Of a stretch of DNA of 64,000 nt, positions 26,540 through 34,776 are shown in pieces. This stretch comes from Brenneria nigrifluens DSM 30175 = ATCC 13028. Its GTDB lineage: Bacteria; Pseudomonadota; Gammaproteobacteria; Enterobacterales; Enterobacteriaceae. The position numbers and the translations under genes were made by a program. The notes beneath the pieces were generated by a model. It worked only from the letters and a program-made list of their open reading frames with translations, was not told the DNA's origin and ran no database searches. The stretch lies in contig NZ_CP034036.1 of assembly GCF_005484965.1 (NCBI RefSeq), forward strand, positions 806,001 through 870,000. Reading direction: 5' to 3'. Every line of letters starts with the position of its first letter. The first letter of the stretch is position 1.

Positions 26540-26731
26540 ACTTTCCCCGCTGCGCCGAACGCTCCGCATATATAACCTTCCGTTACTGGGTTAGAGCCTA
26601 ATCGTATGACGATCCCGCACGCAATGGCGTGCCTTCCCCGGCGTATTTGCTCATTATATGACGGGTTAACGCCGCGTATTATCGATAAGGTCTCTGATCA
26701 CTCATCTGGGTTAAGCCGTAAGGAAAATGCC

Positions 26732-27799
26732 ATGCCAAGTTTATTTGATCCGATCAAGATAGGCGCCATTCCATTATCCAATCGTATTGTTATGGCGCCG
26801 CTCACCCGTATGCATGCCTTCGAACAGCGTATTCCCAGCGCGTTGTCGCTGGAATACTACGTTCAGCGGGCCAGCGCCGGTCTGATTTTGACCGAAGCCA
26901 CCGCGGTAACGCCGCAAGGGGTGGGCTACCCCAATACGCCGGGCATCTGGTCGGAAGAACAGATCGCAAGCTGGAAAAAGATTAATGACGCGGTGCATCA
27001 GGCCGGCGGAAAAGTGGTTATCCAGCTCTGGCACGTCGGGCGCATTTCCGATCCGCTTTATCTGGATGGCGAACTGCCGGTCGCGCCCAGCGCCATTGCG
27101 CCGGAAGGCCATGTGGCTACGATCCGTCCGTATAAGCCTTACGTGGTGCCGCGCGCGCTGGAAACGGAGGAAATAGCCGGACTGGTGGCGGATTTCCGTC
27201 AGGCGGCGGAAAATGCCAAACGCGCCGGTTTTGACGGGGTGGAAATCCATGCCGCCAACGGCTATCTGTTCGATCAGTTCCTGCACGACGGTTCCAATAA
27301 GCGGACGGATCAATACGGCGGCTCCATCGCCAACCGCGCCCGTTTTCTGCTGGAAACGGTGGACGCCATACTGGAGGTGTGGCCGGCGGAGCGGATAGGT
27401 GTGCATCTGAATACCATGTCCGACACCCATTCCGTACAGGATTCCAACCCGCAGGCGCTGTTCGGCTACGTGGCCGAACAGCTGAACGAGCGTCATCTGG
27501 CGTTTATCTTCGTGCGTGAGGCGCTGACGACGCCGGTGCGCATTCTTCCGTTGATCCGCCAACGTTTTAGCGGCACGCTGATTGCCAACGATGGGTTGAC
27601 GCGCGAGTCCGCCGAGCGGCTGATTGCCGATGGCGAAGCGGATGCGGTGTCTTTCGGGCGGCTTTATATCGCCAATCCGGATCTGGTGGAGCGTTTCCGA
27701 CTCAACGCGCCGTTAAACGCCCTGAATAGCGCCACCATCTACAGTGCCGACAGCACCGGGTATACCGACTACCCGACGCTGGATCAGGTCGACGGCTAA
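26732..27799 (+). CDS. nemA: alkene reductase, old yellow enzyme family
   Basis: A 355-residue FMN- and NADPH-dependent reductase of the NemA/OYE group that reduces activated C=C bonds and nitro compounds such as N-ethylmaleimide. Family marks are LFDPIKIGAIPLSNRIVMAP at the start, QLWHVGRIS, GFDGVEIHAANGYLFDQFL (substrate-binding His-Asn pair) and GRLYIANPDLVERF at the FMN phosphate site. Translation is taken from 26732, after AAGGAAA; a longer frame from 26606 has a non-homologous N-terminus. It is slightly shorter than E. coli NemA (365). No nemR regulator is adjacent. Confidence 0.93.
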   Translation: MPSLFDPIKIGAIPLSNRIVMAPLTRMHAFEQRIPSALSLEYYVQRASAGLILTEATAVTPQGVGYPNTPGIWSEEQIASWKKINDAVHQAGGKVVIQLWHVGRISDPLYLDGELPVAPSAIAPEGHVATIRPYKPYVVPRALETEEIAGLVADFRQAAENAKRAGFDGVEIHAANGYLFDQFLHDGSNKRTDQYGGSIANRARFLLETVDAILEVWPAERIGVHLNTMSDTHSVQDSNPQALFGYVAEQLNERHLAFIFVREALTTPVRILPLIRQRFSGTLIANDGLTRESAERLIADGEADAVSFGRLYIANPDLVERFRLNAPLNALNSATIYSADSTGYTDYPTLDQVDG

Positions 27800-27819
27800 G
27801 CGTCGTCCCACCTCTTTAG

Positions 27820-27847
27820 CCGTCATGCTTGAAGTATGACGGGTATA
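27820..27847. repeat. solo end of the interspersed repeat found at 62318-62590
   Basis: CTTGAAGTATGACGGGTATA at 27828-27847 is the exact reverse complement of the left end of the MITE-like repeat before aas. Upstream CCGTCAT (27820-27826) pairs with ATGACGG (27836-27842). Only the end is present, just after nemA, which may use it as a transcript end. Confidence 0.65.
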
Positions 27848-27909
27848 TCACTGTGGTATGGCAGGAGGACAGTTAAACTACGTTAAGCAATATCACTGAG
27901 GATGGCATC

Positions 27910-28272
27910 ATGGACTATGAATTCTTGCGGGACGTTACCGGGCAGGTAATGGTACGAATGTCGATGGGACATGAGGCGGTCGGGCACTGGTTTAATGAAG
28001 AGGTCAAAGGGCAACTGGCGGTATTGGACGCCGTGGAAGAGGCCGCCCGCCGGGTGGCGGGAAGCGAACGGCAGTGGCGGAAAGTCGGCCACGAATATAC
28101 GCTGCTGCTGGACGGCGAGGAAGTCATGATTCAGGCAAACCTGCTGGAATTCGTCGTCGATGAAATGGAAGAGGGCATGAGCTACTACGATGAAGAAAGC
28201 CTGTCGCTGTGCGGCCTGGAGGACTTTCTCGATCTGGTGGCGAAATACCGTGAGTTTGTGCGGCAGCGTTGA
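27910..28272 (+). CDS. yacL: UPF0231 family protein YacL
   Basis: A 120-residue acidic protein equal in length and largely in sequence to E. coli YacL: MDYEFLRDVTGQV at the N-terminus, MSMGHEAVGHWFNEEVK, HEYTLLLDGEEVMIQAN, and YYDEESLSLCGLEDFL. Function is unknown. In E. coli it follows acnB as well, so the acnB-nemA-yacL order shows nemA inserted between them. The ATG at 27910 follows a weak GAGGATGG site. Confidence 0.93.
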   Translation: MDYEFLRDVTGQVMVRMSMGHEAVGHWFNEEVKGQLAVLDAVEEAARRVAGSERQWRKVGHEYTLLLDGEEVMIQANLLEFVVDEMEEGMSYYDEESLSLCGLEDFLDLVAKYREFVRQR

Positions 28273-28311
28273 GCGGGCTCGTTGGCGGCGTCGGCCTCCG
28301 GGCAATGCTGT

Positions 28312-28695
28312 TTAGGCGGATGGCGTAACCCTCCCCGGTCTTATCAGGCTTTCGGCAGGAATATTGAACATGGTATGTAAATTCCAGATCATCGGCAGCG
28401 TCAGATTTCGCTTGCCGTTGAGTATTTCATAAACGCGATTTAAGCGACCGATAGCCGGCTGAAGATCTTTGGGCGTCAATCCCGATTGTTCCATACGAAA
28501 TTTAATCGCTTCAATGGGGTCGGGGAGATCCACAGGAAAGTGTTTGGCCTCATAGGATTCAATAAGTGTTACCATCACATCAAAAAAATCTCCTTCTGGC
28601 GTGCCGGGTTCTGGTGGATTATCGAATAAAGGAGAGATTTGTCCAAGCGCGGTCTGATAGTCGCTGTCATTGCGGATAGGATAAATCGACATCAT
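28312..28695 (-). CDS. higA: HigA-type antitoxin with HTH domain
   Basis: A 127-residue antitoxin, second gene of a higB-higA module. The C-terminal half is a helix-turn-helix (IKFRMEQSGLTPKDLQPAIG, RLNRVYEILNGKRNLTLPM) of the type found in HigA partners of the HigB_toxin family; the N-terminal part (SDYQTALGQISPLFDNPPEP) is the family's antitoxin segment. ATGATG at 28695/28692 follows AAGGGG, and the first ATG is immediately behind the toxin stop, so the pair is translationally coupled. The protein likely represses its own promoter. Confidence 0.88.
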   Translation of the reverse strand: MMSIYPIRNDSDYQTALGQISPLFDNPPEPGTPEGDFFDVMVTLIESYEAKHFPVDLPDPIEAIKFRMEQSGLTPKDLQPAIGRLNRVYEILNGKRNLTLPMIWNLHTMFNIPAESLIRPGRVTPSA

Positions 28696-28696
28696 G

Positions 28697-28999
28697 TTAT
28701 TCCCCTTCAATGGTATTGGCGTCAATGGCGTCATACTGCCGATGCGTACCGATAAATTTGATATACATGGCGCCGAAACGATAGGCGACAGACGCGATAA
28801 GACGATACTCGTTGCCTTTGATATTAAAAACCACCCGGCGGCTTTTCAAGATGCTGGCATGGCGAAACTGCGCTTTTAACTCATTTGGAGTAAGCCAATG
28901 GGCATTTCTGACTTCATCAACCCAGGCTTTAAGCGGCTGCTCCGCATCCGGATGCAATTCCCAGAACTCGCGTAATCTGCCGATAGCGATAATTTTCAT
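28697..28999 (-). CDS. higB: HigB-type mRNA interferase toxin
   Basis: A 100-residue HigB_toxin family (RelE superfamily) protein that cleaves translated mRNA. Typical are MKIIAIGRLREFWELHPDAE, the W-x-TPNELKAQFRHASIL segment and RVVFNIKGNEYRLIASVAY, ending MYIKFIGTHRQYDAID. The start at 28999 follows AAGAG and gives the usual family length; an upstream in-frame start would run through the operator. Toxin-first order is standard for hig loci. Confidence 0.9.
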   Translation of the reverse strand: MKIIAIGRLREFWELHPDAEQPLKAWVDEVRNAHWLTPNELKAQFRHASILKSRRVVFNIKGNEYRLIASVAYRFGAMYIKFIGTHRQYDAIDANTIEGE

Positions 29000-29011
29000 G
29001 TGAACTCTTAG

Positions 29012-29024
29012 TCCCAATTTGGGA
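29012..29024. promoter_or_regulatory. candidate operator of higBA
   Basis: TCCCAATTTGGGA is a palindrome centred 19 bases upstream of the higB start on the minus strand, where an autorepressing HigA would bind. A second TCCCA half-like run (AATCCCAT) follows at about 29038. Confidence 0.5.
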
Positions 29025-29245
29025 TTGTAGCAGTAAAATCCCATTATGGCGAGAGCGTCTGGATGCGTCGATAGATAGCCTATTGCTGGTACTGTTTATG
29101 GGTATGGCTTCGCAAATTGCTCTGGGGAATGTGATATTTGCCGTCCAGCGGATAAGACAAGGCGCGAAACAGATGGGTGCCGAATGGGGAATCGCTTTGT
29201 GAGCTTAGCGTCTACACACCCTCCATTTTGAATTTATTTAATCAA

Positions 29246-29335
29246 ATAATCATTCCTGTGATTTTTCATACTGGGATATGGCTCGCATTTGTTTTATTTT
29301 GATCTAATATAATCATATGTGATTTAATTAAATCA
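29246..29335 (+). promoter_or_regulatory. repeated AATCA/TGATT operator-like sites before kdgT
   Basis: AATCA-N6-TGATT (29246-29261), AATCA-TATG-TGATT (29311-29324) and the perfect 16-bp palindrome TGATTTAATTAAATCA (29320-29335) crowd the AT-rich region before the D-threonate-type operon. The last sits 17 bases before the kdgT start. They probably are binding sites of the operon's DeoR-family repressor (32609-33424), an inference from position. Elsewhere in 29025-29245 I see only a short hydrophobic frame without a start. Confidence 0.5.
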
Positions 29336-29352
29336 TAAACGGCGGGGTAGCA

Positions 29353-30318
29353 ATGAAAATTAAAGCGACGATAGAGAAAATCCCTGGGGGAATGATGGTG
29401 GTGCCGCTGGTGTTGGGCGCCTTGCTGAATACCTTTGCTCCTCAGGCACTGAACGTCGGGGGATTCACAACCGCGCTATTCAAAAATGGCGCCGCGCCGT
29501 TGATTGGCGCGTTCTTATTATGTATGGGCGCGGGGATCCATATCAAGGCGGCGCCTAAGGCGCTGTTGATAGGGGGCAGTATTACGCTGACCAAATTTAT
29601 CGTGGCGGTGGCGCTGGGCTTTGGGGTCGAGCGGTTGTTCGGGGCGGAAGGTCTTTGGGGATTGTCTTCGGTCGCCATTATTGCCGCCATGAGCAATACC
29701 AACGGGGGATTATACGCCGCCTTGGCCGGTGAGTTTGGCGGCGAAGAGGAAGTGGGGGCGACGCCGTTGATGTCGCTCAGCGACGGACCGGTGCTAACCA
29801 TGATCGCTCTGGGGGCGGCAGGTATGGCCAACATCCCGCTGATGTCGATTGTGGTGGTGTTGATCCCGATGCTGATAGGCATGCTGCTTGGCAATCTCGA
29901 CGTACAGATGCGGGAATTTCTCACCAAAGGCGGTCCGCTGCTGATCCCGTTTTTCGCCTTCGCGCTGGGCGCGAATATCGATTTGAGCATGCTGATCAAG
30001 GGCGGTATAGCGGGCATTTTACTGGGCGCGCTGACCACGCTGGTTGGAGGATTTTTCAATATCAAGGTCGATCGTTTAGTGGGCGGGTCGGGCATCGCCG
30101 GCGCGGCGGCTTCCAGCACCGCGGGCAACGCGGTGGCGACGCCGATGGCGATCGCCCAGGCCGATCCGGCATTGGCCCAGGTGGTTGCGGTTGCCACACC
30201 GTTAGTCGCCACTTCGGTCATTGTCACTGCATTATTAACGCCGATGCTGACGTCATGGGTGGCGAAGCAAAACCGGCAGCGGAAAACCACGTCGGCGGAT
30301 GGGGGGGACAATATATGA
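29353..30318 (+). CDS. 2-keto-3-deoxygluconate permease family transporter
   Basis: A 321-residue inner-membrane permease of the KdgT family with about ten hydrophobic helices. It matches E. coli KdgT along its length: IPGGMMVVPLVLGALLNTFA at the N-terminus, MSNTNGGLYAALAGEFG, and GIAGAAASSTAGNAVATP. KdgT carries keto-deoxy sugar acids by proton symport. Here the gene overlaps by ATGA a DUF1537 kinase gene and is followed by pdxA2, so its natural substrate is more likely D-threonate or D-erythronate than KDG. GGCGGGG lies before the start. Confidence 0.88.
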   Translation: MKIKATIEKIPGGMMVVPLVLGALLNTFAPQALNVGGFTTALFKNGAAPLIGAFLLCMGAGIHIKAAPKALLIGGSITLTKFIVAVALGFGVERLFGAEGLWGLSSVAIIAAMSNTNGGLYAALAGEFGGEEEVGATPLMSLSDGPVLTMIALGAAGMANIPLMSIVVVLIPMLIGMLLGNLDVQMREFLTKGGPLLIPFFAFALGANIDLSMLIKGGIAGILLGALTTLVGGFFNIKVDRLVGGSGIAGAAASSTAGNAVATPMAIAQADPALAQVVAVATPLVATSVIVTALLTPMLTSWVAKQNRQRKTTSADGGDNI

Positions 30319-31589
30319 AAATGGTGGTGATAGCCGATGATTTTACCGGCGCGAACGATACCGGCGTACAGCTGGCTAAAAAAGGGGCGCGTACCGAAGT
30401 TGTGTTCGACGGACAGAGAAAAACGCCGGGCCGGGCCGAAGTGCTGGTGATTAATACCGAGAGTCGGGCATTAACCGCCCAACAGGCGGCGGACAAAGTC
30501 AGAGACGCTCTGCAGCCCTACTGTTCGGGAAGCAATGCGCCGCCGCTGATTTATAAAAAAATTGATTCAACGTTTCGCGGCAACGTCGGGGCGGAAATCG
30601 CTGCGGCGATGGCGGTCAGCGATGCGCAGATCGCCATCGTCGCCGCGGCCATTCCCGCCGCCGGGCGCGTCACCTTGCAGGGACAATGCGTGGTGCACGG
30701 CGTTCCGCTGGCGGAGACGGAGTTTGCCAGCGATCCCAAAACGCCGGTCGTCTCATCACATATTAAAACTCTGATTGGACTGCAAACGGAATATCCCATT
30801 CACGAACTGGATCTGTCGGAGGTTCGCTCCGGCAACCTGACGGCGGCGTTACAGAAACTGGGTCGTGAGGGACCGTGCATTGTGGTGGTTGATGCCGAGC
30901 ATGACGGCGATCTGGTGCGACTGGCTCAGGCGATAACGCAAATCACCGTGCGGTTTTTATTGGTCGGCGCCGCCGGTTTGGCTAATGCGCTTCCTCCCAC
31001 CTGTTATCTGAATAGCGAACAACGGCTGCCGGTGTTGGTCGTCGCCGGCTCAATGAGTGATGCGACGCGGCGGCAGATTGCCTTTGCCGCCGAGTCAAAA
31101 TTGCTGGGCATCGTTGATGTCGACGTTGAAGAACTGCTTCAGGCGGATAGCCGGGATGCCCAGGACAGGGTTACGCGCCGCGCGGTGGCGTTGCTTCAGG
31201 CCCGCCAGCACTGCGTGCTGCGCACCAGTCGCCACGCCGACGCCCGCCGGATGATAGAGACGCTGTGCGAAAAGTATCAACTAAGCCGTCAGCAACTGGG
31301 AGACAGCATCAGCAATGCGTTGGGCGCCATTACGCTGGCCATCGTGAGTCAGTCGCAGATTGGCGGCTTGTTCCTTACCGGCGGCGATATCGCCATCGCC
31401 GTCGCCAGAGCGCTGGGCGCGGAAGGGTATCGTATCACCAGTGAAGTTGCCCCCTGTGTGCCATGTGGAACCTTTATTAACAGTGAGATAGACGATCTGC
31501 CGGTGATTACCAAAGCCGGCGGGTTTGGCGGAGAGTCAACGCTCCAGGACGCGCTTTATTTTATTGAGGAGATGTACCGTGGCAAATAA
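30315..31589 (+). CDS. dtnK: four-carbon acid sugar kinase (DUF1537)
   Basis: A 424-residue kinase of the DUF1537 family, which phosphorylates D-threonate or D-erythronate at O4. Family marks are VVIADDFTGANDTGVQLAKK at the N-terminus, KKIDSTFRGNVGAE, AAIPAAGRVTLQGQCVVHGV in the substrate domain, and FLTGGDIAIAVARALGAEGY in the C-terminal ATP domain. The ATG overlaps the kdgT stop (ATGA). The next gene is the matching dehydrogenase, so the pair would yield dihydroxyacetone phosphate and CO2. The D-threonate/D-erythronate choice cannot be made from sequence. Confidence 0.9.
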   Translation: MKMVVIADDFTGANDTGVQLAKKGARTEVVFDGQRKTPGRAEVLVINTESRALTAQQAADKVRDALQPYCSGSNAPPLIYKKIDSTFRGNVGAEIAAAMAVSDAQIAIVAAAIPAAGRVTLQGQCVVHGVPLAETEFASDPKTPVVSSHIKTLIGLQTEYPIHELDLSEVRSGNLTAALQKLGREGPCIVVVDAEHDGDLVRLAQAITQITVRFLLVGAAGLANALPPTCYLNSEQRLPVLVVAGSMSDATRRQIAFAAESKLLGIVDVDVEELLQADSRDAQDRVTRRAVALLQARQHCVLRTSRHADARRMIETLCEKYQLSRQQLGDSISNALGAITLAIVSQSQIGGLFLTGGDIAIAVARALGAEGYRITSEVAPCVPCGTFINSEIDDLPVITKAGGFGGESTLQDALYFIEEMYRGK

Positions 31590-32562
31590 TACGATTGCGG
31601 TCACCATGGGCGATCCGGCGGGTATCGGGCCGGAGATTATTATTAATGCCTTGTCTGACGGAGAATTGTCGGGGGCGCCGGCGGTGGTGGTGGGCTGTCT
31701 GCAAACGTTACGTCGTGTTCAGGCGTTAGGGGTTACGGCCAATGTTGAACTGAAGCCCATTCAACGGGTTTCGCAGGCAAGTTTCGCTCCCGGCGTCATC
31801 AACGTTATAGATGAACCCCTGGAACAGCCTGACGCGCTGATTCCGGGAAAAGTGCAGGCCCAGGCGGGCGATCTGGCCTACCGCTGTATCAAGCGGGCGA
31901 CCGAATTGGCGATGGCGCAGGAGGTACACGCCATCGCTACCGCGCCGCTGAATAAAGAAGCGCTCCATTCGGCCGGACATATTTATCCGGGGCATACGGA
32001 ATTGCTGGCGAAACTTACCCACAGCCGCGATTACGCCATGGTGCTGTATACGGATAAGCTGAAAGTTATCCATGTCTCGACGCACATCGCGCTGCGTAAG
32101 TTTCTCGACACCCTGAGTAGGGAACGCGTCGAAACGGTGATCGCCATGGCGGATACTTTTCTCAAGCGGGTCGGCTTTACCCATCCGCGCATCGCCGTGG
32201 CCGGGGTAAATCCGCACGCCGGGGAGAATGGTCTGTTTGGCGATGAGGAAATAAATATCGTCAGCCCGGCGATTGAGGCGATGAAGGCCAAAGGGATTGA
32301 GGTGTCCGGCCCCTGTCCGCCGGATACCGTCTACCTACAGGCGTATGAAGGGCAATACGATATGGTGGTGGCGATGTATCACGATCAAGGGCATATCCCT
32401 CTGAAGCTGCTGGGCTTTTATGACGGGGTCAATATTACCGCCGGACTCCCTTTTATTCGTACCTCTGCCGATCATGGCACGGCGTTTGATATTGCCTGGA
32501 CAGGAAAAGCGAAGTCTGAGAGCATGGCGATCTCAATCCGGTTAGCCATGCAGCTCGCGTAA
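31579..32562 (+). CDS. pdxA2: 4-phospho-D-threonate/erythronate dehydrogenase PdxA2
   Basis: A 327-residue paralogue of PdxA that oxidises 4-phospho-D-threonate or -erythronate with NAD+ and loses CO2, giving dihydroxyacetone phosphate. Metal/substrate motifs are VTMGDPAGIGPEI at the N-terminus, SAGHIYPGHTELLAKLTHS, VAGVNPHAGENGLFGDEEI and MVVAMYHDQGHIPLKLLGF. It starts at GTG 31579, after GAGGAG, and overlaps the end of the kinase gene by 11 bases. Housekeeping pdxA acts in pyridoxal synthesis; context marks this as the catabolic copy. Confidence 0.92.
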   Translation: MANNTIAVTMGDPAGIGPEIIINALSDGELSGAPAVVVGCLQTLRRVQALGVTANVELKPIQRVSQASFAPGVINVIDEPLEQPDALIPGKVQAQAGDLAYRCIKRATELAMAQEVHAIATAPLNKEALHSAGHIYPGHTELLAKLTHSRDYAMVLYTDKLKVIHVSTHIALRKFLDTLSRERVETVIAMADTFLKRVGFTHPRIAVAGVNPHAGENGLFGDEEINIVSPAIEAMKAKGIEVSGPCPPDTVYLQAYEGQYDMVVAMYHDQGHIPLKLLGFYDGVNITAGLPFIRTSADHGTAFDIAWTGKAKSESMAISIRLAMQLA

Positions 32563-32608
32563 TCCGGGGATGATTTTCAACGGCTAATAAGGCGGTTTGA
32601 TTCAATAA

Positions 32609-33424
32609 ATGGATAGCGTCGTGGGGCAAACATTGAGTGATGCTTTCCGCGTGAGCGGAAATAATGCGAAAGGACGAAGCCGTCTTGACCAGATTATGGA
32701 TTATCTGAAAAGCCATAATCTGGTGACGGTGGATGAACTGGTTGCCGTCATTGATGCTTCCCCGGCGACCATTCGCCGCGATCTGATCAAACTGGATAAA
32801 CAGGGCGTTATCAGCCGCACTCACGGCGGCGTCACCCTTAACCGCTTTATTCCCGCCCAGCCGACCACCAACGAAAAGCTTCAGCGCAACTTGCTGGAAA
32901 AACAGGCCATCGCTCGCTACGCCGCGACGCTGGTGCAACCCGGCAGCTCGGTGGTGCTGGATGCGGGCACCACCACGCTGGAGCTGGCGCGCAACCTGAC
33001 CCATCTGCCGCTGCGGGTGATCACCGCCGATTTGCAAATCGCGCTGTTTCTGTCGGAATTCAAACAGATTGAAGTCACCATTATCGGCGGGCGGATTGAT
33101 GACAGCAGCCAGTCGTGTATCGGCGAGCACGGGCGGCGTTTATTACGCAGCATTTACCCGGATATCGCGTTTATCAGCTGCAACTCGTGGAGCCTGGAAA
33201 AAGGCATCACCACGCCGACGGAAGAAAAGGCCGGCGTGAAGCAGGATCTCCTGCTCAACGCCAGCCGCCGGGTGTTACTGGCGGACAGCAGTAAATACGG
33301 CGCCTATTCACTATTTTGCATCACGCCCTTATCCGACCTGTCGGATATCGTCACCGACGGCGGATTGCCGCCGGAAGTACAGGCGCAACTCAAGGCGCAG
33401 CCGTTTAATCTGACGCTGGTGTGA
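32609..33424 (+). CDS. DeoR-family regulator of the acid-sugar operon
   Basis: A 271-residue repressor. The N-terminal DeoR helix-turn-helix covers about residues 22-80 (SRLDQIMDYLKSHNLVTVDE, ASPATIRRDLIKLDKQG, RTHGGV). The C-terminal sugar-phosphate-sensing domain has VVLDAGTTTLELARNL and VLLADSSKYGAYSLFCI. It sits 46 bases after pdxA2. The likely targets are the palindromes before kdgT; a phosphorylated acid sugar would be the inducer. The N-terminal 20 residues before the helix-turn-helix may be non-native; an ATG at 32696 is an alternative start. Confidence 0.88.
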   Translation: MDSVVGQTLSDAFRVSGNNAKGRSRLDQIMDYLKSHNLVTVDELVAVIDASPATIRRDLIKLDKQGVISRTHGGVTLNRFIPAQPTTNEKLQRNLLEKQAIARYAATLVQPGSSVVLDAGTTTLELARNLTHLPLRVITADLQIALFLSEFKQIEVTIIGGRIDDSSQSCIGEHGRRLLRSIYPDIAFISCNSWSLEKGITTPTEEKAGVKQDLLLNASRRVLLADSSKYGAYSLFCITPLSDLSDIVTDGGLPPEVQAQLKAQPFNLTLV

Positions 33425-33776
33425 GACCGGGTATCCGGTCCGCTACCGCCTCTCATACCGCGTCCATTACGGCGGCGTAATGCTATTCCGCTCCCGCGAC
33501 GTTCCCCCTCATAAACGATCTCTATCCATGCGGGATTTGATCTACTGACGTTGATTTTGTGATCCACAAACCATTTCTAAGCTATGTCGCAAACCGGCTA
33601 TTTACTCGCCATAAACGGCGGTGCTAGCATGCTTGTTATGAAATATAGAACATAGTTTTATAATGTAAAACAAATATCGGCGGGTTTGCTGTCGCGGCAA
33701 CAAGCGTTGTTAGCAACGAATAGCGCTGCAACAGGTGCCTTCCTCTCTTGGTGGTTGATGTTGTAAGGAGACGTTA
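33425..33776 (+). other. intergenic region before the D-xylonate operon, with operator-like sequence
   Basis: The 352 bases hold no gene. An imperfect palindrome lies at about 33638-33664 (TATGAAATAT ... GTTTTATAA), the general shape of IclR/KdgR-type operators, and AT-rich promoter-like sequence follows. TAAGGAG precedes the next start. The IclR protein at 38450-39208 is the candidate regulator. Confidence 0.4.
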
Positions 33777-34694
33777 ATGGGGTTTTCGACAAAATTTTCC
33801 GGGATTATTCCCCCGGTATCTTCGATCTTCGCCGCCAATGGCGCGCTGGATGAAGCCGGCATGCGGCGCGTGATCGATTATCTGATCGCCGCCGGAGTGG
33901 ATGGCTTGTTTTTTCTCGGCACCGGCGGCGAGTTTTCGCAAATGTCGGCGACGGAGCGGATGAGCTTGACGGAAACGGTTATTCGCCTGGCGGATGGCCG
34001 TGTCCCGGTACTGATTGGGGTGGGCAGCACCAATACGCGGGAAGCGGTGGGGCTAAGCCGCCATGCGCAATTGTCGGGGGCGGATGCGGTCGTCGCCATC
34101 AACCCCTATTACTGGCAAATCACCGAAGATAATCTGTTCGGCTACTACGGCGCCATTGCGCAGGCGGTAACGCTGCCGGTGATTTTGTATAACTTTCCGA
34201 AACTGACCGGGCAGGACCTCTACCCGGAACTGGTGAAACGCCTTGCGGATGCGCATGCCAATATCGTGGGTATTAAAGACACTATCGACTCGGTTGCCCA
34301 TCTGCGCGACATGATCGCCACCGTGAAGCCCGCCCATCCCGATTTCAGCGTGTTCTGCGGGTTCGATGACCATTTGCTGAATACGCTGCTGCTGGGAGGG
34401 GACGGGGCGATTTCCGCCAGCGCCAACTTTGCTCCGGCCCTGTCTGTCGACCTGTATCGGTCGGTATGCGATGGCGATTTGGCGCAGGCGGTCGCTCTGC
34501 ATAAGACCATCCTGCAATTGCCGAGGCTCTATCAGATCGACAGCCCATTCGTAAATGTGGTGAAAGAGGCGATGCGGTTGACGGGGTTGGATATTTCGAC
34601 TGTCTGCCTGCCGCCCACTCAGCCTTTGAACGAGAAACAGAAAGCACAGGTCAGGCAAACGCTGATCGACGCCAATATCTTGCCGCAGGAATAG
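33777..34694 (+). CDS. yjhH: YjhH/YagE-type 2-keto-3-deoxy acid aldolase
   Basis: A 305-residue member of the DapA/NAL superfamily. It has GTGGEFSQMSATER (substrate carboxylate loop), NPYYWQITEDNLFGYYGAIA, LYNFP before the catalytic tyrosine region, and the Schiff-base lysine in NIVGIKDTIDS. E. coli YjhH and YagE split 2-keto-3-deoxy-D-xylonate into pyruvate and glycolaldehyde. Here it precedes the D-xylonate dehydratase and transporter genes in the same order as E. coli yjhH-yjhG-yjhF, which supports that role. The start at 33777 follows TAAGGAGA. Confidence 0.9.
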   Translation: MGFSTKFSGIIPPVSSIFAANGALDEAGMRRVIDYLIAAGVDGLFFLGTGGEFSQMSATERMSLTETVIRLADGRVPVLIGVGSTNTREAVGLSRHAQLSGADAVVAINPYYWQITEDNLFGYYGAIAQAVTLPVILYNFPKLTGQDLYPELVKRLADAHANIVGIKDTIDSVAHLRDMIATVKPAHPDFSVFCGFDDHLLNTLLLGGDGAISASANFAPALSVDLYRSVCDGDLAQAVALHKTILQLPRLYQIDSPFVNVVKEAMRLTGLDISTVCLPPTQPLNEKQKAQVRQTLIDANILPQE

Positions 34695-34776
34695 CTCAGG
34701 CTACGGATAGCGCTGGTTACCGCTGTGACCCAAGGGAAACGGCGCCTATTCATTCTAATCAATAAGTGAAGAAGCC

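Noticed and set aside
29025..29220. Hydrophobic frame (LLLVLFMGMASQIALGNVIF) between higB and the kdgT operators
   Set aside because: No start codon with a ribosome site and no recognised family; at most an old remnant.
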